Assembly: GCA_016720855.1 (NCBI GenBank)
Contig: JADKJU010000002.1
Span: 744,001 to 808,000, forward strand
DNA length: 64,000 bases
DNA from: Betaproteobacteria bacterium
GTDB lineage: Bacteria > Pseudomonadota > Gammaproteobacteria > Burkholderiales > Usitatibacteraceae
Direction of reading: 5' to 3'
This document shows, piece after piece, positions 49,765 through 60,114 of this stretch. Both the position numbers and the translations under genes were made by a program. Position 1 is the stretch's first letter. Each line of letters opens with the position of its first letter. The notes under the pieces are model-generated. The model was not told the origin of the DNA and searched no databases. It saw only the letters and a list, made by a program, of their open reading frames with translations.

Positions 49765-50235
49765 ATGTCCCATTGGCTCATGAAGTCCGAGCCGGATGAG
49801 TTCTCGATCGACGACCTTGTCCGCGCGCCGAAGAAGACCACGCCGTGGTTCGGCGTGAGGAGCTATCAGGCCCGAAACTTCATGCGCGACTCGATGCGCG
49901 TGGGCGATGGCGTGCTCTTCTACCATTCGAGCTGCGAAGTGCCGGGCATCGCGGGGCTGGCCCGTGTGTCGAGCGGCCCGTATCCCGACGAATCGCAGTT
50001 CGACCGCAAGAGCCCGTACCACGACCCCAAGTCCACGCGCGAGAATCCGCGCTGGGTGCTCGTGGACGTGAAGCTCGTGAAGAAGACGCGCCTGGTTTCG
50101 CTCGGGGAACTGCGCGGTCGCCCCGACCTCGCGGACATGGTGGTGCTGCGCCGCGGCAACCGCCTCTCGATCACCCCGGTCACCCCCGACGAATGGGCGA
50201 TCGTCACCATGCTCCTCGCGCACGATGCCCGGTGA
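49765..50235 (+). CDS. EVE-domain protein
   Basis: This 156-residue protein is a single EVE (PUA-like) domain. It opens with the hallmark MSHWLMKSEPDEFSIDDL, followed by TPWFGVRSYQARNFMRD, VLFYHSSCEVPGIAGLARV and DVKLVKKTRLVSLGEL. EVE domains bind modified bases in DNA or RNA; the bacterial housekeeping form is of unknown function. The ATG at 49765 is preferred over a TTG twelve bases upstream that lies in the repeat. It overlaps the next gene by 11 bases. Confidence 0.92.
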   Translation: MSHWLMKSEPDEFSIDDLVRAPKKTTPWFGVRSYQARNFMRDSMRVGDGVLFYHSSCEVPGIAGLARVSSGPYPDESQFDRKSPYHDPKSTRENPRWVLVDVKLVKKTRLVSLGELRGRPDLADMVVLRRGNRLSITPVTPDEWAIVTMLLAHDAR

Positions 50236-51028
50236 AGCGCTCACCTGGCTGATCTACGCCGCGCTCGGCGTCTTCGTCGGCTTCTTCTCGGGGCTGCTCG
50301 GCATCGGCGGCGGATCGATGATCGTGCCGATCCTGGGCCTGGTGTTCGTCGCGTTCGGCTTCGCGCCCGACCAGGTGATGCACATCGCGCTCGGAACCTC
50401 GCTCGCGGCGATCCTGCTCGCCACGGCCTCCGGGGCCCGCGCGCACCACGCGCACGGCGCGGTGCGCGGCGACATCGTGAAGGGGCTTGCGCCGGGCATC
50501 GCGGCGGCCGGGCTTGCGGCAGGGGCCATCGCGCGGGTGGCGCCTGTCGCGTTCCTCAAGTACTTCTTCCTCGCCTTCGTGCTCTACGTCACCACGCAGA
50601 TCCTCTTCGGGATGAAGCCCGTGTCCGCGCGGCCGATCCCCGGCGCCCGGGGCCTCTTCGGGGTCGGGGCGCTCATCGGCGGCCTCTCGGGCCTGGCGGG
50701 GGTCGGCGGCGCGATGATCTCGCTGCCGTTCATGAACTCGTGGGGCGTGCCCTTCAAGGCGGCGATCGGCACCTCGGCCGCGATCAGCTTCGTGGTGGCT
50801 GTCGCGGGCACGGTCGGCTACATGGTCGCCGGTTTCACCGTGCCTGCGCTGCCGCCCTGGACGGTGGGCTATGTGTACATGCCGGCGCTGCTGGGGATTT
50901 CGGTCACGAGCGTGTTCATGGCGCCGGTGGGCGCGCGGCTCGCGCATCGATTGCCGGTCCCGATCCTGAAGAAGGTCTTCGCCGTCTTCCTGCTGGCCCT
51001 CGCGATCAAGCTGATCTCCTCCCTGTGA
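50225..51028 (+). CDS. TauE/SafE-family anion exporter
   Basis: This 267-residue membrane protein has about eight helices. The paired family motifs are GFFSGLLGIGGGSMIVPIL at about 19-37 and GLSGLAGVGGAMISLPFM at about 155-172. Members export sulfite, sulfoacetate or related small anions. It is distinct from the TauE/SafE protein at 6450-7205, which is shorter and lacks the glycine-rich GIGGGS. It begins inside the EVE gene, so both are translated together. The substrate is unknown. Confidence 0.9.
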   Translation: MPGEALTWLIYAALGVFVGFFSGLLGIGGGSMIVPILGLVFVAFGFAPDQVMHIALGTSLAAILLATASGARAHHAHGAVRGDIVKGLAPGIAAAGLAAGAIARVAPVAFLKYFFLAFVLYVTTQILFGMKPVSARPIPGARGLFGVGALIGGLSGLAGVGGAMISLPFMNSWGVPFKAAIGTSAAISFVVAVAGTVGYMVAGFTVPALPPWTVGYVYMPALLGISVTSVFMAPVGARLAHRLPVPILKKVFAVFLLALAIKLISSL

Positions 51029-51100
51029 CCGCCCCGGCAGCGCACTGTCCCGACCCGGCGTAAGATTCGCGCAGCCAGCCCGCAAAGAGCCCATTTCCCC

Positions 51101-52477
51101 TTGAAGATCCTCATCCTCGGCGCCGGCCAGGTCGGTGCCAGCGTGGCCGAGAGCCTGGTTTCCGAGAAGAACGACGTGACGGTCGTGGACACCAGCGCCG
51201 AGCGACTGAAGGACCTGCAGGGCCAGTTCGACCTGAGGACGGTCGTCGGCAACGCCGCGCATCCGGAGATCCTCGCCGACGCCGGGGCCGCGGATACGGA
51301 CATGCTCTTCGCGGTGACCGCGAGCGACGAGACGAACCTCGTGGCCTGCAAGGTGGCGCATGCGATCTTCAACATCCCGACGCGCATCGCACGCATCCGC
51401 TCCACCTGGTTCGAGCGCCACCCGGAGCTGCTCGAGGGCGACTGCTTTTCCGTGGACCACGCCATCTGCCCGGAGCAGATCGTGACCGAGTACATCGAGC
51501 GGCTGATCGAGTTTCCGGAGGCCCTCGAGGTGGTTGAGTTCGCAGGCGGCAAGGTGGACCTGGTCGCGGTGCGCACCTTCCAGGGCGGCACCCTCGTGGG
51601 TCACCCGCTGCGCGACCTGGAGACGCTCCTGCCGGACATCGACGCGAAGGTGGCTGCAATCTACCGCAACGACCGGCCGCTCGTCCTCACGCCCGAGACG
51701 GTGGTGCACTCGGGCGACGAGGTCTTCATCCTCGCCGACGCGAAGGAGATCCGCGAGGTGATGACCGAGCTGCGCAAGATGGACCGGCCGGTGCGCCGCG
51801 TCATCATCGCGGGCGGCGGCAACATCGGCCTGCGCCTGGCGCGCGCCATCGAGGGGCGGATGAACGTGAAGGTGATCGAGGCCTCGAAGCGGCGCTGCGA
51901 GTTCCTGGCCGGGCAGCTCTCCGGCGCCCTGGTGCTCAACGGCGACGTGAGCAACGAGGACCTGCTGGGCGACGAGAACGTGGACGAGACCGACCTGTTC
52001 GTCTCCGTGACCAACGACGACGAGGCGAACATCATGTCGGCCCTCCTCGCCAAGCGCATGGGCGCGCGGCGCGTGATCGCGCTAATCAACCGCCGTGCCT
52101 ACGGCGACCTCATGCAGGGCGGGCAGATCGACATCGCCATCTCGCCCGCCCAGGCGACTCTTGGCAGCCTTCTCGAACACGTGCGCCGCGGCGACGTGGT
52201 GGCCGTGCACAGCGTGCGCCGTGGGCGCGCGGAGGCGCTCGAGCTCATCGCCCACGGCGACCGCAAGACTTCGCGCGTGGTCGGCCGGCGCATCCGCGAG
52301 ATCAGCCTGCCTCCCGGGGCCACGATCGTCGGGATCATCCGCGGCGACAGGGTCATCGTCGCCGAGGACGACGAGCACATCATCGAACCCGACGACCACG
52401 TGCTCATCTTCCTCACCCAGAAGCGCATGATTCCGAAGATCGAGAAGCTGTTCGAGGTCTCGGTGGGATTCTTCTAG
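51101..52477 (+). CDS. trkA: Potassium uptake regulatory protein TrkA
   Basis: This 458-residue cytoplasmic protein gates the TrkH channel. It has two RCK (TrkA-N/TrkA-C) units: the first Rossmann motif is LGAGQVGASVAESL at about 6-19, the second AGGGNIGLRLARAIEG at about 234-249, and each is followed by a C-terminal ligand domain. It binds NAD(H) and adenine nucleotides. The start is TTG at 51101, giving exactly the E. coli length. trkH follows after three bases, so the regulator and channel are made together. Confidence 0.96.
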   Translation: MKILILGAGQVGASVAESLVSEKNDVTVVDTSAERLKDLQGQFDLRTVVGNAAHPEILADAGAADTDMLFAVTASDETNLVACKVAHAIFNIPTRIARIRSTWFERHPELLEGDCFSVDHAICPEQIVTEYIERLIEFPEALEVVEFAGGKVDLVAVRTFQGGTLVGHPLRDLETLLPDIDAKVAAIYRNDRPLVLTPETVVHSGDEVFILADAKEIREVMTELRKMDRPVRRVIIAGGGNIGLRLARAIEGRMNVKVIEASKRRCEFLAGQLSGALVLNGDVSNEDLLGDENVDETDLFVSVTNDDEANIMSALLAKRMGARRVIALINRRAYGDLMQGGQIDIAISPAQATLGSLLEHVRRGDVVAVHSVRRGRAEALELIAHGDRKTSRVVGRRIREISLPPGATIVGIIRGDRVIVAEDDEHIIEPDDHVLIFLTQKRMIPKIEKLFEVSVGFF

Positions 52478-52480
52478 GCG

Positions 52481-54001
<1,521 letters not shown>

Positions 54002-54020
54002 CCGGCGGCTGCGCGGGAAC

Positions 54021-55151
54021 CTAGGCGCCGCACCAGCGGCGCATGAGGGTGGCGAAGACGTCCACCGACTGCTCGATGCGGGACATCGAGCACCACTCGT
54101 CCGTCTGGTGCGCGAGCTTCGGCTCGCCCGGCCCCAGGATCACCGCGGGCGGGCCGCCATAGCCGCGCTTCAGATCGGCGCCGTCCGTGGAGAACGTGAT
54201 CGTCCTGGGCGTCGGGCGCCCGTCGAGGAACGGCGCGCACACCTCGAAGACTTCCTGCACCCAGGCGTTCCCGGGCTCGGTGTAGAGCGAGGGCGTGTCC
54301 ACGATGGGCTTGACCGTTGCGCCGCGCGGGCCCAGCAGGTGCGAGAGCGAGTGGCACAGGTGGCCGTGGTCGATTCCCGGCACGGTGCGGATGTCCACCG
54401 TGATCTTTGCCGAGTCGGGCACGGAGTTCGTGTTGAGGCCGCCGCGGATGGTGCCCACGTTCAGGGTCGGGTTGCCCATCACCGGATGGGACTCGACGGG
54501 AAAGCTGAAATGCTCGAGGTCGCCGATCACGCGGGCCATCTTGTTGATCGCGTTGTCGCCCACCTCGGGCATCGAGCCGTGGGCCGTCACGCCCGTGGTC
54601 TCGATCTCGAACCACACCAGGCCCTTGTGCCCCACGTACGGATAGTTGGAGGTCGGCTCGGCCACGACGATGGCGCCCGCGCGGCCGAGCAGCTTCGCAT
54701 CCGTGAGGTATTTCGCGCCCTCGCAGCCGATCTCCTCGCCCGCGGTGATGACGAGCACGACGCCCGGCCCCTTCGCGAGCAGGGGCGCCAGCTCGACGGC
54801 CGCCGCGACAAACGCGGCGATGCCGCTCTTCATGTCCGTGGAACCGCGCCCGTAGAGGCGGTCGCCGTCGGTCTCGCCGGCGAAAGCATCCTTCGTCCAC
54901 GCCTTCGCGCCCAGCGGCACGGTGTCGATGTGGCCCGTGAAGCAGATGGGCGGCCGGTCCGGGTCGCCGCCGATTTCCGCCACCAGGCTCGTGCGCGCCT
55001 CGGCGAACTCGTGGTACCCGGTGCGGAACCCCGCCGACTCGAGAATCGCACCGAGGTGGCGCGCGCACGCGCGTTCCATGCCCGGCGGGTTGATGGTGTT
55101 GAAGGCGAGCAGTGCCTTCGTGAGCGCCCTCGAATCGATTCGGGTCTTCAT
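54021..55151 (-). CDS. M20-family deacylase (ArgE/DapE-like)
   Basis: This 376-residue zinc-dependent amidohydrolase has the metal ligands and catalytic residues of the ArgE/DapE/CPG2 family: CFTGHIDTVPLG (His, and Asp two residues on), GRGSTDMKSG (bridging Asp), TAGEEIGCEG (catalytic Glu-Glu) and VVAEPTSN. A lid/dimerisation domain (about 175-290) is present. Likely activities are N-acetylornithine, succinyl-diaminopimelate or another N-acylamino acid hydrolysis; the sequence does not settle which. It is the last gene of a long minus-strand run, 17 bases after terC. Confidence 0.9.
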   Translation of the reverse strand: MKTRIDSRALTKALLAFNTINPPGMERACARHLGAILESAGFRTGYHEFAEARTSLVAEIGGDPDRPPICFTGHIDTVPLGAKAWTKDAFAGETDGDRLYGRGSTDMKSGIAAFVAAAVELAPLLAKGPGVVLVITAGEEIGCEGAKYLTDAKLLGRAGAIVVAEPTSNYPYVGHKGLVWFEIETTGVTAHGSMPEVGDNAINKMARVIGDLEHFSFPVESHPVMGNPTLNVGTIRGGLNTNSVPDSAKITVDIRTVPGIDHGHLCHSLSHLLGPRGATVKPIVDTPSLYTEPGNAWVQEVFEVCAPFLDGRPTPRTITFSTDGADLKRGYGGPPAVILGPGEPKLAHQTDEWCSMSRIEQSVDVFATLMRRWCGA

Positions 55152-55168
55152 TCGTGCCTCCTCGCCGT

Positions 55169-55915
55169 TCAGGCGCCCTTCAGCCGCCTGCGACGGCGCC
55201 GGGCCCAGTGATTGAGCGTCTCCACGGCAACCGAGAAGGCGAGCGCGAAGTAGATGTAGGCCTTGGGCATGTGCATGCCGAAGCCGTCGGCGATGAGGAC
55301 GACGCCGATGAGGAGCAGGAAGGAAAGCGCCAGCATCTTCACCGTCGGGTAGGCGGAGACGAAGTTCGCCAGCGGGTCCGAGGCGATGATCATGATGATC
55401 ATGGCAAACACCACCGCCGCCACCATCACCCACAGCTTGTCGGCCATGCCCACCGCGGTGATCACGGAATCGAGCGAGAAGATGATGTCGATGATCGCGA
55501 CCTGGATCACCACGCCCCGGAACGTGACGCCGGTGGCGCCGTGGGGCGTGTCAGGCGCGCCCTCCTCCTTCTCGACCATCTCGTGAATCTCGACGGTCGC
55601 CTTGTAGAGGAGGAAGAGCCCACCCGCGACGAGGATGATGTCGCGCCAGGAGAAGTCCTTTCCGGCCACCGTGAAGACGGGCTGCGTGAGGCCCACGATC
55701 CAGGCGAGCGTGGCGAGCAGCAGGAGCCGCGTGAGGAGCGCCAGCGAAAGCCCCACCTTGCGGCCCAGCGAGCGCTGGTGCTCCGGGAGCCGCCCGGTGA
55801 GGATCGCGATGAAGACGAGGTTGTCGATGCCCAGCACGATCTCGAGGGCGGAGAGCGTGACGAGGGAGAGCCAGATCTGCGGGTCGGTGACCCAGGCGAA
55901 GGTGAAGAATTCCAT
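55169..55915 (-). CDS. TerC-family membrane protein
   Basis: This 248-residue integral membrane protein has about seven to eight helices. It has the TerC hallmarks LEIVLGIDNLVFIAIL near residue 25 and IIDIIFSLDSVITAVGM in the second half, both with membrane-embedded acidic residues. Relatives export manganese or support metal loading of secreted proteins, and some give tellurite resistance. A strongly basic end (RRRRRRLKGA) anchors it to the cytoplasmic side. No ter operon surrounds it, so it is a stand-alone housekeeping type. Confidence 0.9.
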   Translation of the reverse strand: MEFFTFAWVTDPQIWLSLVTLSALEIVLGIDNLVFIAILTGRLPEHQRSLGRKVGLSLALLTRLLLLATLAWIVGLTQPVFTVAGKDFSWRDIILVAGGLFLLYKATVEIHEMVEKEEGAPDTPHGATGVTFRGVVIQVAIIDIIFSLDSVITAVGMADKLWVMVAAVVFAMIIMIIASDPLANFVSAYPTVKMLALSFLLLIGVVLIADGFGMHMPKAYIYFALAFSVAVETLNHWARRRRRRLKGA

Positions 55916-56008
55916 GGCGGGGGAAGGAGTGAGCCAGCGCGCATTCTCTCACGCAGGCGCGGCCGGTCCGGACCTGGCCTTCCCGGGTCCGGACGCCGCA
56001 ACGCGAGC

Positions 56009-56611
56009 TCAGCGGGAAAGCAAGTCCATGTCGGCGAGCTTTGCGCGCGTCTCTTCGACGCCGCGGACGACGTAGGCCTCGATCCCGCAGGACCGCGCCC
56101 CTTCCACGTTGACGGCGTTGTCGTCGAAGAATACGGCCGCGTCCGCGCCGATGCGCAGCTCGGCGAGCGCCAGCTCGAAGAAGGCCCGGTCGGGCTTGAT
56201 CTCGCCCACGTGGTGCGAGGCGATGACTCGCCCGACGCGCTCGAACAGGCCGTAGGAGGCCGCGATGGGCCAATGCACGCCACTGATGTTGGTGAGGATG
56301 GCCGTGTCGTGGCGCGCGGCGAGTTCGTCGAGGAGCTCGTGTGCCCCGTCGTAGGGGCCACGGAGCCACCCCCTGAAATGCACGAGGAACTCCTCGGGGG
56401 TGACCGAAAGCCCGAATTCGCGCACGGCGGCGCGGGTGAACTCGCCCGTTTCCATGCGGCCCGTCTCGTGGGCGCGGACCGCCGGGGAGGCGAGCCAGCG
56501 CCGCCACATCTCCGCGGCGGTGAGGTTGCCGCCCATCAGCTCGAGGAAGGGCCGCTCGCCGCCCAGCTCCACGAGTACGCCCCCCATGTCGAGGAGGACG
56601 GCCCGTCTCAT
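56009..56611 (-). CDS. HAD-family phosphatase (YihX-like)
   Basis: This protein of 200 residues is a HAD hydrolase. Motif I is LLDMGGVLVEL, with the nucleophile Asp; a Gly stands at the +2 place, as in several YihX-like members. Motif II is AILTNISG, the Lys is in GEIKPDRAFF, and motif III/IV is VFFDDNAVNVEGARSCG. It probably dephosphorylates a sugar phosphate such as glucose-1-phosphate. Its start overlaps the purC stop by four bases, so it belongs to the glycolysis/purC run. Confidence 0.88.
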   Translation of the reverse strand: MRRAVLLDMGGVLVELGGERPFLELMGGNLTAAEMWRRWLASPAVRAHETGRMETGEFTRAAVREFGLSVTPEEFLVHFRGWLRGPYDGAHELLDELAARHDTAILTNISGVHWPIAASYGLFERVGRVIASHHVGEIKPDRAFFELALAELRIGADAAVFFDDNAVNVEGARSCGIEAYVVRGVEETRAKLADMDLLSR

Positions 56612-57483
56612 GCGCAGAGCCGCTTGAGCGCCTCCTGGTACTTCTCCGAGGTCTTCAGCGCCACCTCGCGCGGCACTTGCGGCGCCGGGGGCTTCCTCGC
56701 GAAGCCGATCGAATCGAGCCAGTTGCGCACGTACTGCTTGTCGAAGCTCTCCGGGCTCTCTCCCACCTTGTACGTCGCGAGCGGCCAGAAACGGGAGGAG
56801 TCCGGCGTGAGGATCTCGTCGATGAGGTGCAGCGTTCCGCCCGCGTCCGTGCCGAACTCGAACTTGGTGTCGGCGATGATGATGCCCTTCGTGAGCGCGA
56901 ACTCGGCCGCCGTCGTGTAGAGCCTGATCGCGACGTCGCGCACTTCCTTCGCGCGCGCTTCCCCCACGATCTGCGCCATTCGCTCGAACGTGATGTTCTC
57001 GTCGTGCATCCCGGCCTCGGCCTTGGTGGCCGGGGTGAAGATGGGCTGCGGCAGCTTGGAGGCGCGCTCGAGTCCCGGCGGCAGCTTGATGCCGCACACA
57101 CTCTGCGATTCCCGGTACTCCTTCCACCCCGAGCCCTCGAGGTAGCCGCGAACGACCGCTTCCACCGGCAGGGGCTTGAGCTTCTTCACCACGATCGAGC
57201 GGCCGCGCACCTGCTCGCGCTCCTGCGGCGCCACGACGCTTTCCGGGTCGATGCCGGTCAGGTGATTCGGCACGACGCCGGCGAGCTTCGCGAACCAGAA
57301 GTTCGCCACCTCCGTGAGGACACGGCCCTTTTCGGGGATGGGCGTGGGCATCACCACGTCGTAGGCGGAAAGGCGGTCGCTCGCCAGGAGCAGCATCCTG
57401 TCGTCGCCTACGGCGTAGATGTCACGCACCTTCCCGCGCGCGATGAGCGGCAGCGACTCCAGGCTGGATTCGAAGACGTCCAT
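56608..57483 (-). CDS. purC: SAICAR synthetase
   Basis: This 291-residue enzyme of purine synthesis joins CAIR and aspartate using ATP. The N-terminal glycine loop is in LIARGKVRDIYAVGDDRMLL, followed by SDRLSAYDVVMPTPIPEKG, the aspartate/CAIR-binding EAVVRGYLEGSGWKEY and HLIDEILTPDSSRFWP. The long form with the extended C-terminus is usual in betaproteobacteria. It follows fba after five bases, a conserved order in the group. Confidence 0.96.
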   Translation of the reverse strand: MDVFESSLESLPLIARGKVRDIYAVGDDRMLLLASDRLSAYDVVMPTPIPEKGRVLTEVANFWFAKLAGVVPNHLTGIDPESVVAPQEREQVRGRSIVVKKLKPLPVEAVVRGYLEGSGWKEYRESQSVCGIKLPPGLERASKLPQPIFTPATKAEAGMHDENITFERMAQIVGEARAKEVRDVAIRLYTTAAEFALTKGIIIADTKFEFGTDAGGTLHLIDEILTPDSSRFWPLATYKVGESPESFDKQYVRNWLDSIGFARKPPAPQVPREVALKTSEKYQEALKRLCA

Positions 57484-57488
57484 GGGTG

Positions 57489-58553
57489 TCAGACGACGAC
57501 CGCCTTCAGCTCGCCCTTCGCATAGCGAGCCGCCATCTTCTCCAGCGTGACGGGCGCGAGCTTCGAGCCCTGGCCGGCGCAGCCGAACTGCTGGTAGCGC
57601 TGCCTGCAGATCTCCTTCGCGGCCGCGCGTGCGGGCTTCAGGAAGTCGCGCGGATCGAAGGCGCTCTTGTTCGCGTTGAGGTACTTGCGCACCGCGGCGG
57701 TCATCGCGAGACGGATGTCGGTGTCGATGTTCACCTTGCGCACGCCGTGCTTGATGCCCTCCTGGATTTCCTCGACGGGCACGCCGTAGGTTTCCTTCAT
57801 CTCGCCGCCGTTGTCGCGGATGATCTGCAGCAGGTCCTGCGGCACGCTCGAGGAGCCGTGCATCACCAGGTGCGTGTTCGGGATGCGCGCATGGATCGCC
57901 TTGATGCGGTCGATGGCGAGGATGTCGCCGGTGGGCTTCCTCGTGAACTTGTAGGCGCCGTGCGAAGTGCCGATGGCGATGGCGAGCGCGTCCACGCCGG
58001 TCTTCTTCACGAAGTCGGCGGCCTGCTCGGGGTCGGTGAGGAGCATCTCGCGCGTCATCTTGCCCTCGGCGCCGTGCCCGTCCTCCTTGTCGCCCATCAT
58101 CGTCTCGAGCGACCCCAGGCAGCCCAACTCGCCCTCGACGGAGACGCCGAGGCGGTGCGCCATGTCGACCACCTGTTTCGTCACATCCACGTTGTATTCG
58201 TAGGAGGCGATCGACTTGCCGTCGGCCTGCAGCGAGCCGTCCATCATCACGCTGGAGAAGCCCAGCTTGATGGCGCCTTCGCACACCGCCGGCGACTGGC
58301 CGTGGTCCTGGTGCATGGCGACGGGTGTGTTGGGATAGGTCGCGACGGCCGCCTCGATCAGGTACTTGAGGAAAGTCTCGCCGGCGTATTTCCGCGCGCC
58401 GGCGGAGGCCTGCATGATCACCGGGCTGTCGGTCTCGGCGGCCGCCTCCATGATCGCCTGCACCTGCTCCAGGTTGTTCACGTTGAAGGCGGGAAGGCCG
58501 TAGCCGTTCTCGGCCGCGTGGTCCAGCAGTTGACGCATCGATACGAGTGCCAT
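57489..58553 (-). CDS. fba: Class II fructose-1,6-bisphosphate aldolase
   Basis: This 354-residue zinc-dependent aldolase serves glycolysis, gluconeogenesis or the Calvin cycle (CbbA type). Zinc ligands are in MHQDHGQSP and in GTSHGAYK and the VMHGSSSVPQ block, and GELGCLGSLE carries the catalytic-region Glu. The start at 58553 is the family start MALVSMRQLLDHAAENGYG. It lies between pyk and purC. Confidence 0.96.
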   Translation of the reverse strand: MALVSMRQLLDHAAENGYGLPAFNVNNLEQVQAIMEAAAETDSPVIMQASAGARKYAGETFLKYLIEAAVATYPNTPVAMHQDHGQSPAVCEGAIKLGFSSVMMDGSLQADGKSIASYEYNVDVTKQVVDMAHRLGVSVEGELGCLGSLETMMGDKEDGHGAEGKMTREMLLTDPEQAADFVKKTGVDALAIAIGTSHGAYKFTRKPTGDILAIDRIKAIHARIPNTHLVMHGSSSVPQDLLQIIRDNGGEMKETYGVPVEEIQEGIKHGVRKVNIDTDIRLAMTAAVRKYLNANKSAFDPRDFLKPARAAAKEICRQRYQQFGCAGQGSKLAPVTLEKMAARYAKGELKAVVV

Positions 58554-58625
58554 GGTTCCTCCGGGGTCTGTCAGCGGGTGCCGGCGAGCGGCCGGCAAGA
58601 TGGGATCATTTTACGGCGATTGCAT

Positions 58626-60056
58626 TCAGGAACCGTGTTGCTCTCCGACGCGGACGATCTTCATCGTGTTCGTCCCCCCGGACTTCCCGATGGGCTCGCC
58701 GATGGTGAGGACGATGAGATCGCCTTCCTTCACGGCACCGCTCTGCACGAGCACCGCCTCGGCTTCCGTGAGCAGCTCCTCCCGGTCGTGGCCGATGTAG
58801 CGAACGATGAGGGGAAAGACGCCGCGGAACAGCGTGGTGCGGTAGCGGGTCGAGGTCTGCGAGGTGAGGGCGTAGATGGGAACGCCGCAGTTCAGGCGGC
58901 TCATCCACAGCGCGGTCGAACCCGATTCCGTGAGGGAGGCGATCGCCTTCACCTTCAGGTGGAAGGCGGTGAAGAGCGCGGCCATGGCGATCGACTGATC
59001 GACGCGCTGGAAGACGCGGTCCAGGAATTCCTTGTCGAGCGTCACGGTCTGCGACTTCTCGGCCTCGACGCAGATGCGGCTCATGGCCTCGATCGTCTCG
59101 ACGGGGTACTGGCCCGAGGCGCTTTCGGCCGAGAGCATCACCGCGTCCGTGCCGTCGAGGACGGCGTTGGCCACATCGGACACTTCCGCGCGCGTGGGAA
59201 CGGGCGAGGAGATCATCGATTCCATCATCTGCGTGGCGGTGATCGTGAGCTTGTTGAGCTCCCTGGCCTGCCGGATCATGCGCTTCTGCAGCGAAGGCAC
59301 CGAGGCGTCGCCCACTTCCACGGCGAGGTCGCCCCGGGCCACCATGATGCCGTCGCTTGCCCGCATGATGTCGTCGAGGGCGGGGATCGCCTCGGCGCGC
59401 TCGATCTTGGCGATCAGGAGGCCGTGGCCGCCGCCGGCGCGCAGCAGCTCCCCGGCCATGTACATGTCGGCGCCGCTCTTCGGGAACGAGACCGCAAGGT
59501 AGTCCACCTTGAGGCGCGCGGCCGTGCGGATGTCCTCGATGTCCTTGGGCGTGAGCGCCGGCGCGGTGAGCCCGCCGCCCTGGCGGTTGATGCCCTTGTT
59601 GTTGGACAAGGCGCCGCCATGGCGGGTGACGGTGCGGATCTCGCTCCCCTGGACTTCCTTCACGTCGAGGACGATCTTCCCGTCGTCGAGGAGCAGCACG
59701 TCGCCCACCTTCACGTCGCGCGGCAGCTCCTTGTAGTCCAGGCCGGCGCGCGTGTCGTCGCCCAGCTCGCACTCGGCATCGAGGATGAACGCCTGCCCGG
59801 GCTTGAGGGAGATTCTCCCCTCCTTGAACTTGCCGACGCGGATCTTGGGTCCCTGGAGGTCGGCCATGATGCCCACCGTGCGCCCGACCTTGCGGCAGAC
59901 CTCGCGCACCATCTGCGCGCGCGCCTCGTGGTCCGCGGAGGTGCCGTGCGAGAAGTTGAGGCGCACCACGTCCACGCCGGCGCGCATCATGCGCTCGAGC
60001 ACAGCCGGGTCGCTCGAGGCGGGCCCGAGCGTGGCCACGATCTTGGTGTTTCGCAT
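58626..60056 (-). CDS. pyk: Pyruvate kinase
   Basis: This 476-residue enzyme makes pyruvate and ATP from phosphoenolpyruvate. It opens MRNTKIVATLGPASSDP, has VVRLNFSHGT, the catalytic Lys region LLIAKIERAEAIPALDDI, the metal-binding GIMVARGDLAVEVG, and ATQMMESMISSPVPTRAEVSD when read as two blocks. A normal B domain (about 70-170) and C-terminal domain are present. It sits 58 bases after pgk and 72 before fba. Confidence 0.96.
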   Translation of the reverse strand: MRNTKIVATLGPASSDPAVLERMMRAGVDVVRLNFSHGTSADHEARAQMVREVCRKVGRTVGIMADLQGPKIRVGKFKEGRISLKPGQAFILDAECELGDDTRAGLDYKELPRDVKVGDVLLLDDGKIVLDVKEVQGSEIRTVTRHGGALSNNKGINRQGGGLTAPALTPKDIEDIRTAARLKVDYLAVSFPKSGADMYMAGELLRAGGGHGLLIAKIERAEAIPALDDIMRASDGIMVARGDLAVEVGDASVPSLQKRMIRQARELNKLTITATQMMESMISSPVPTRAEVSDVANAVLDGTDAVMLSAESASGQYPVETIEAMSRICVEAEKSQTVTLDKEFLDRVFQRVDQSIAMAALFTAFHLKVKAIASLTESGSTALWMSRLNCGVPIYALTSQTSTRYRTTLFRGVFPLIVRYIGHDREELLTEAEAVLVQSGAVKEGDLIVLTIGEPIGKSGGTNTMKIVRVGEQHGS

Positions 60057-60114
60057 TCTTCCGGGGCTCCCCTTGGTTGTTGGTTTCGATGCTACCCCGT
60101 AGCAGGAATCGGGC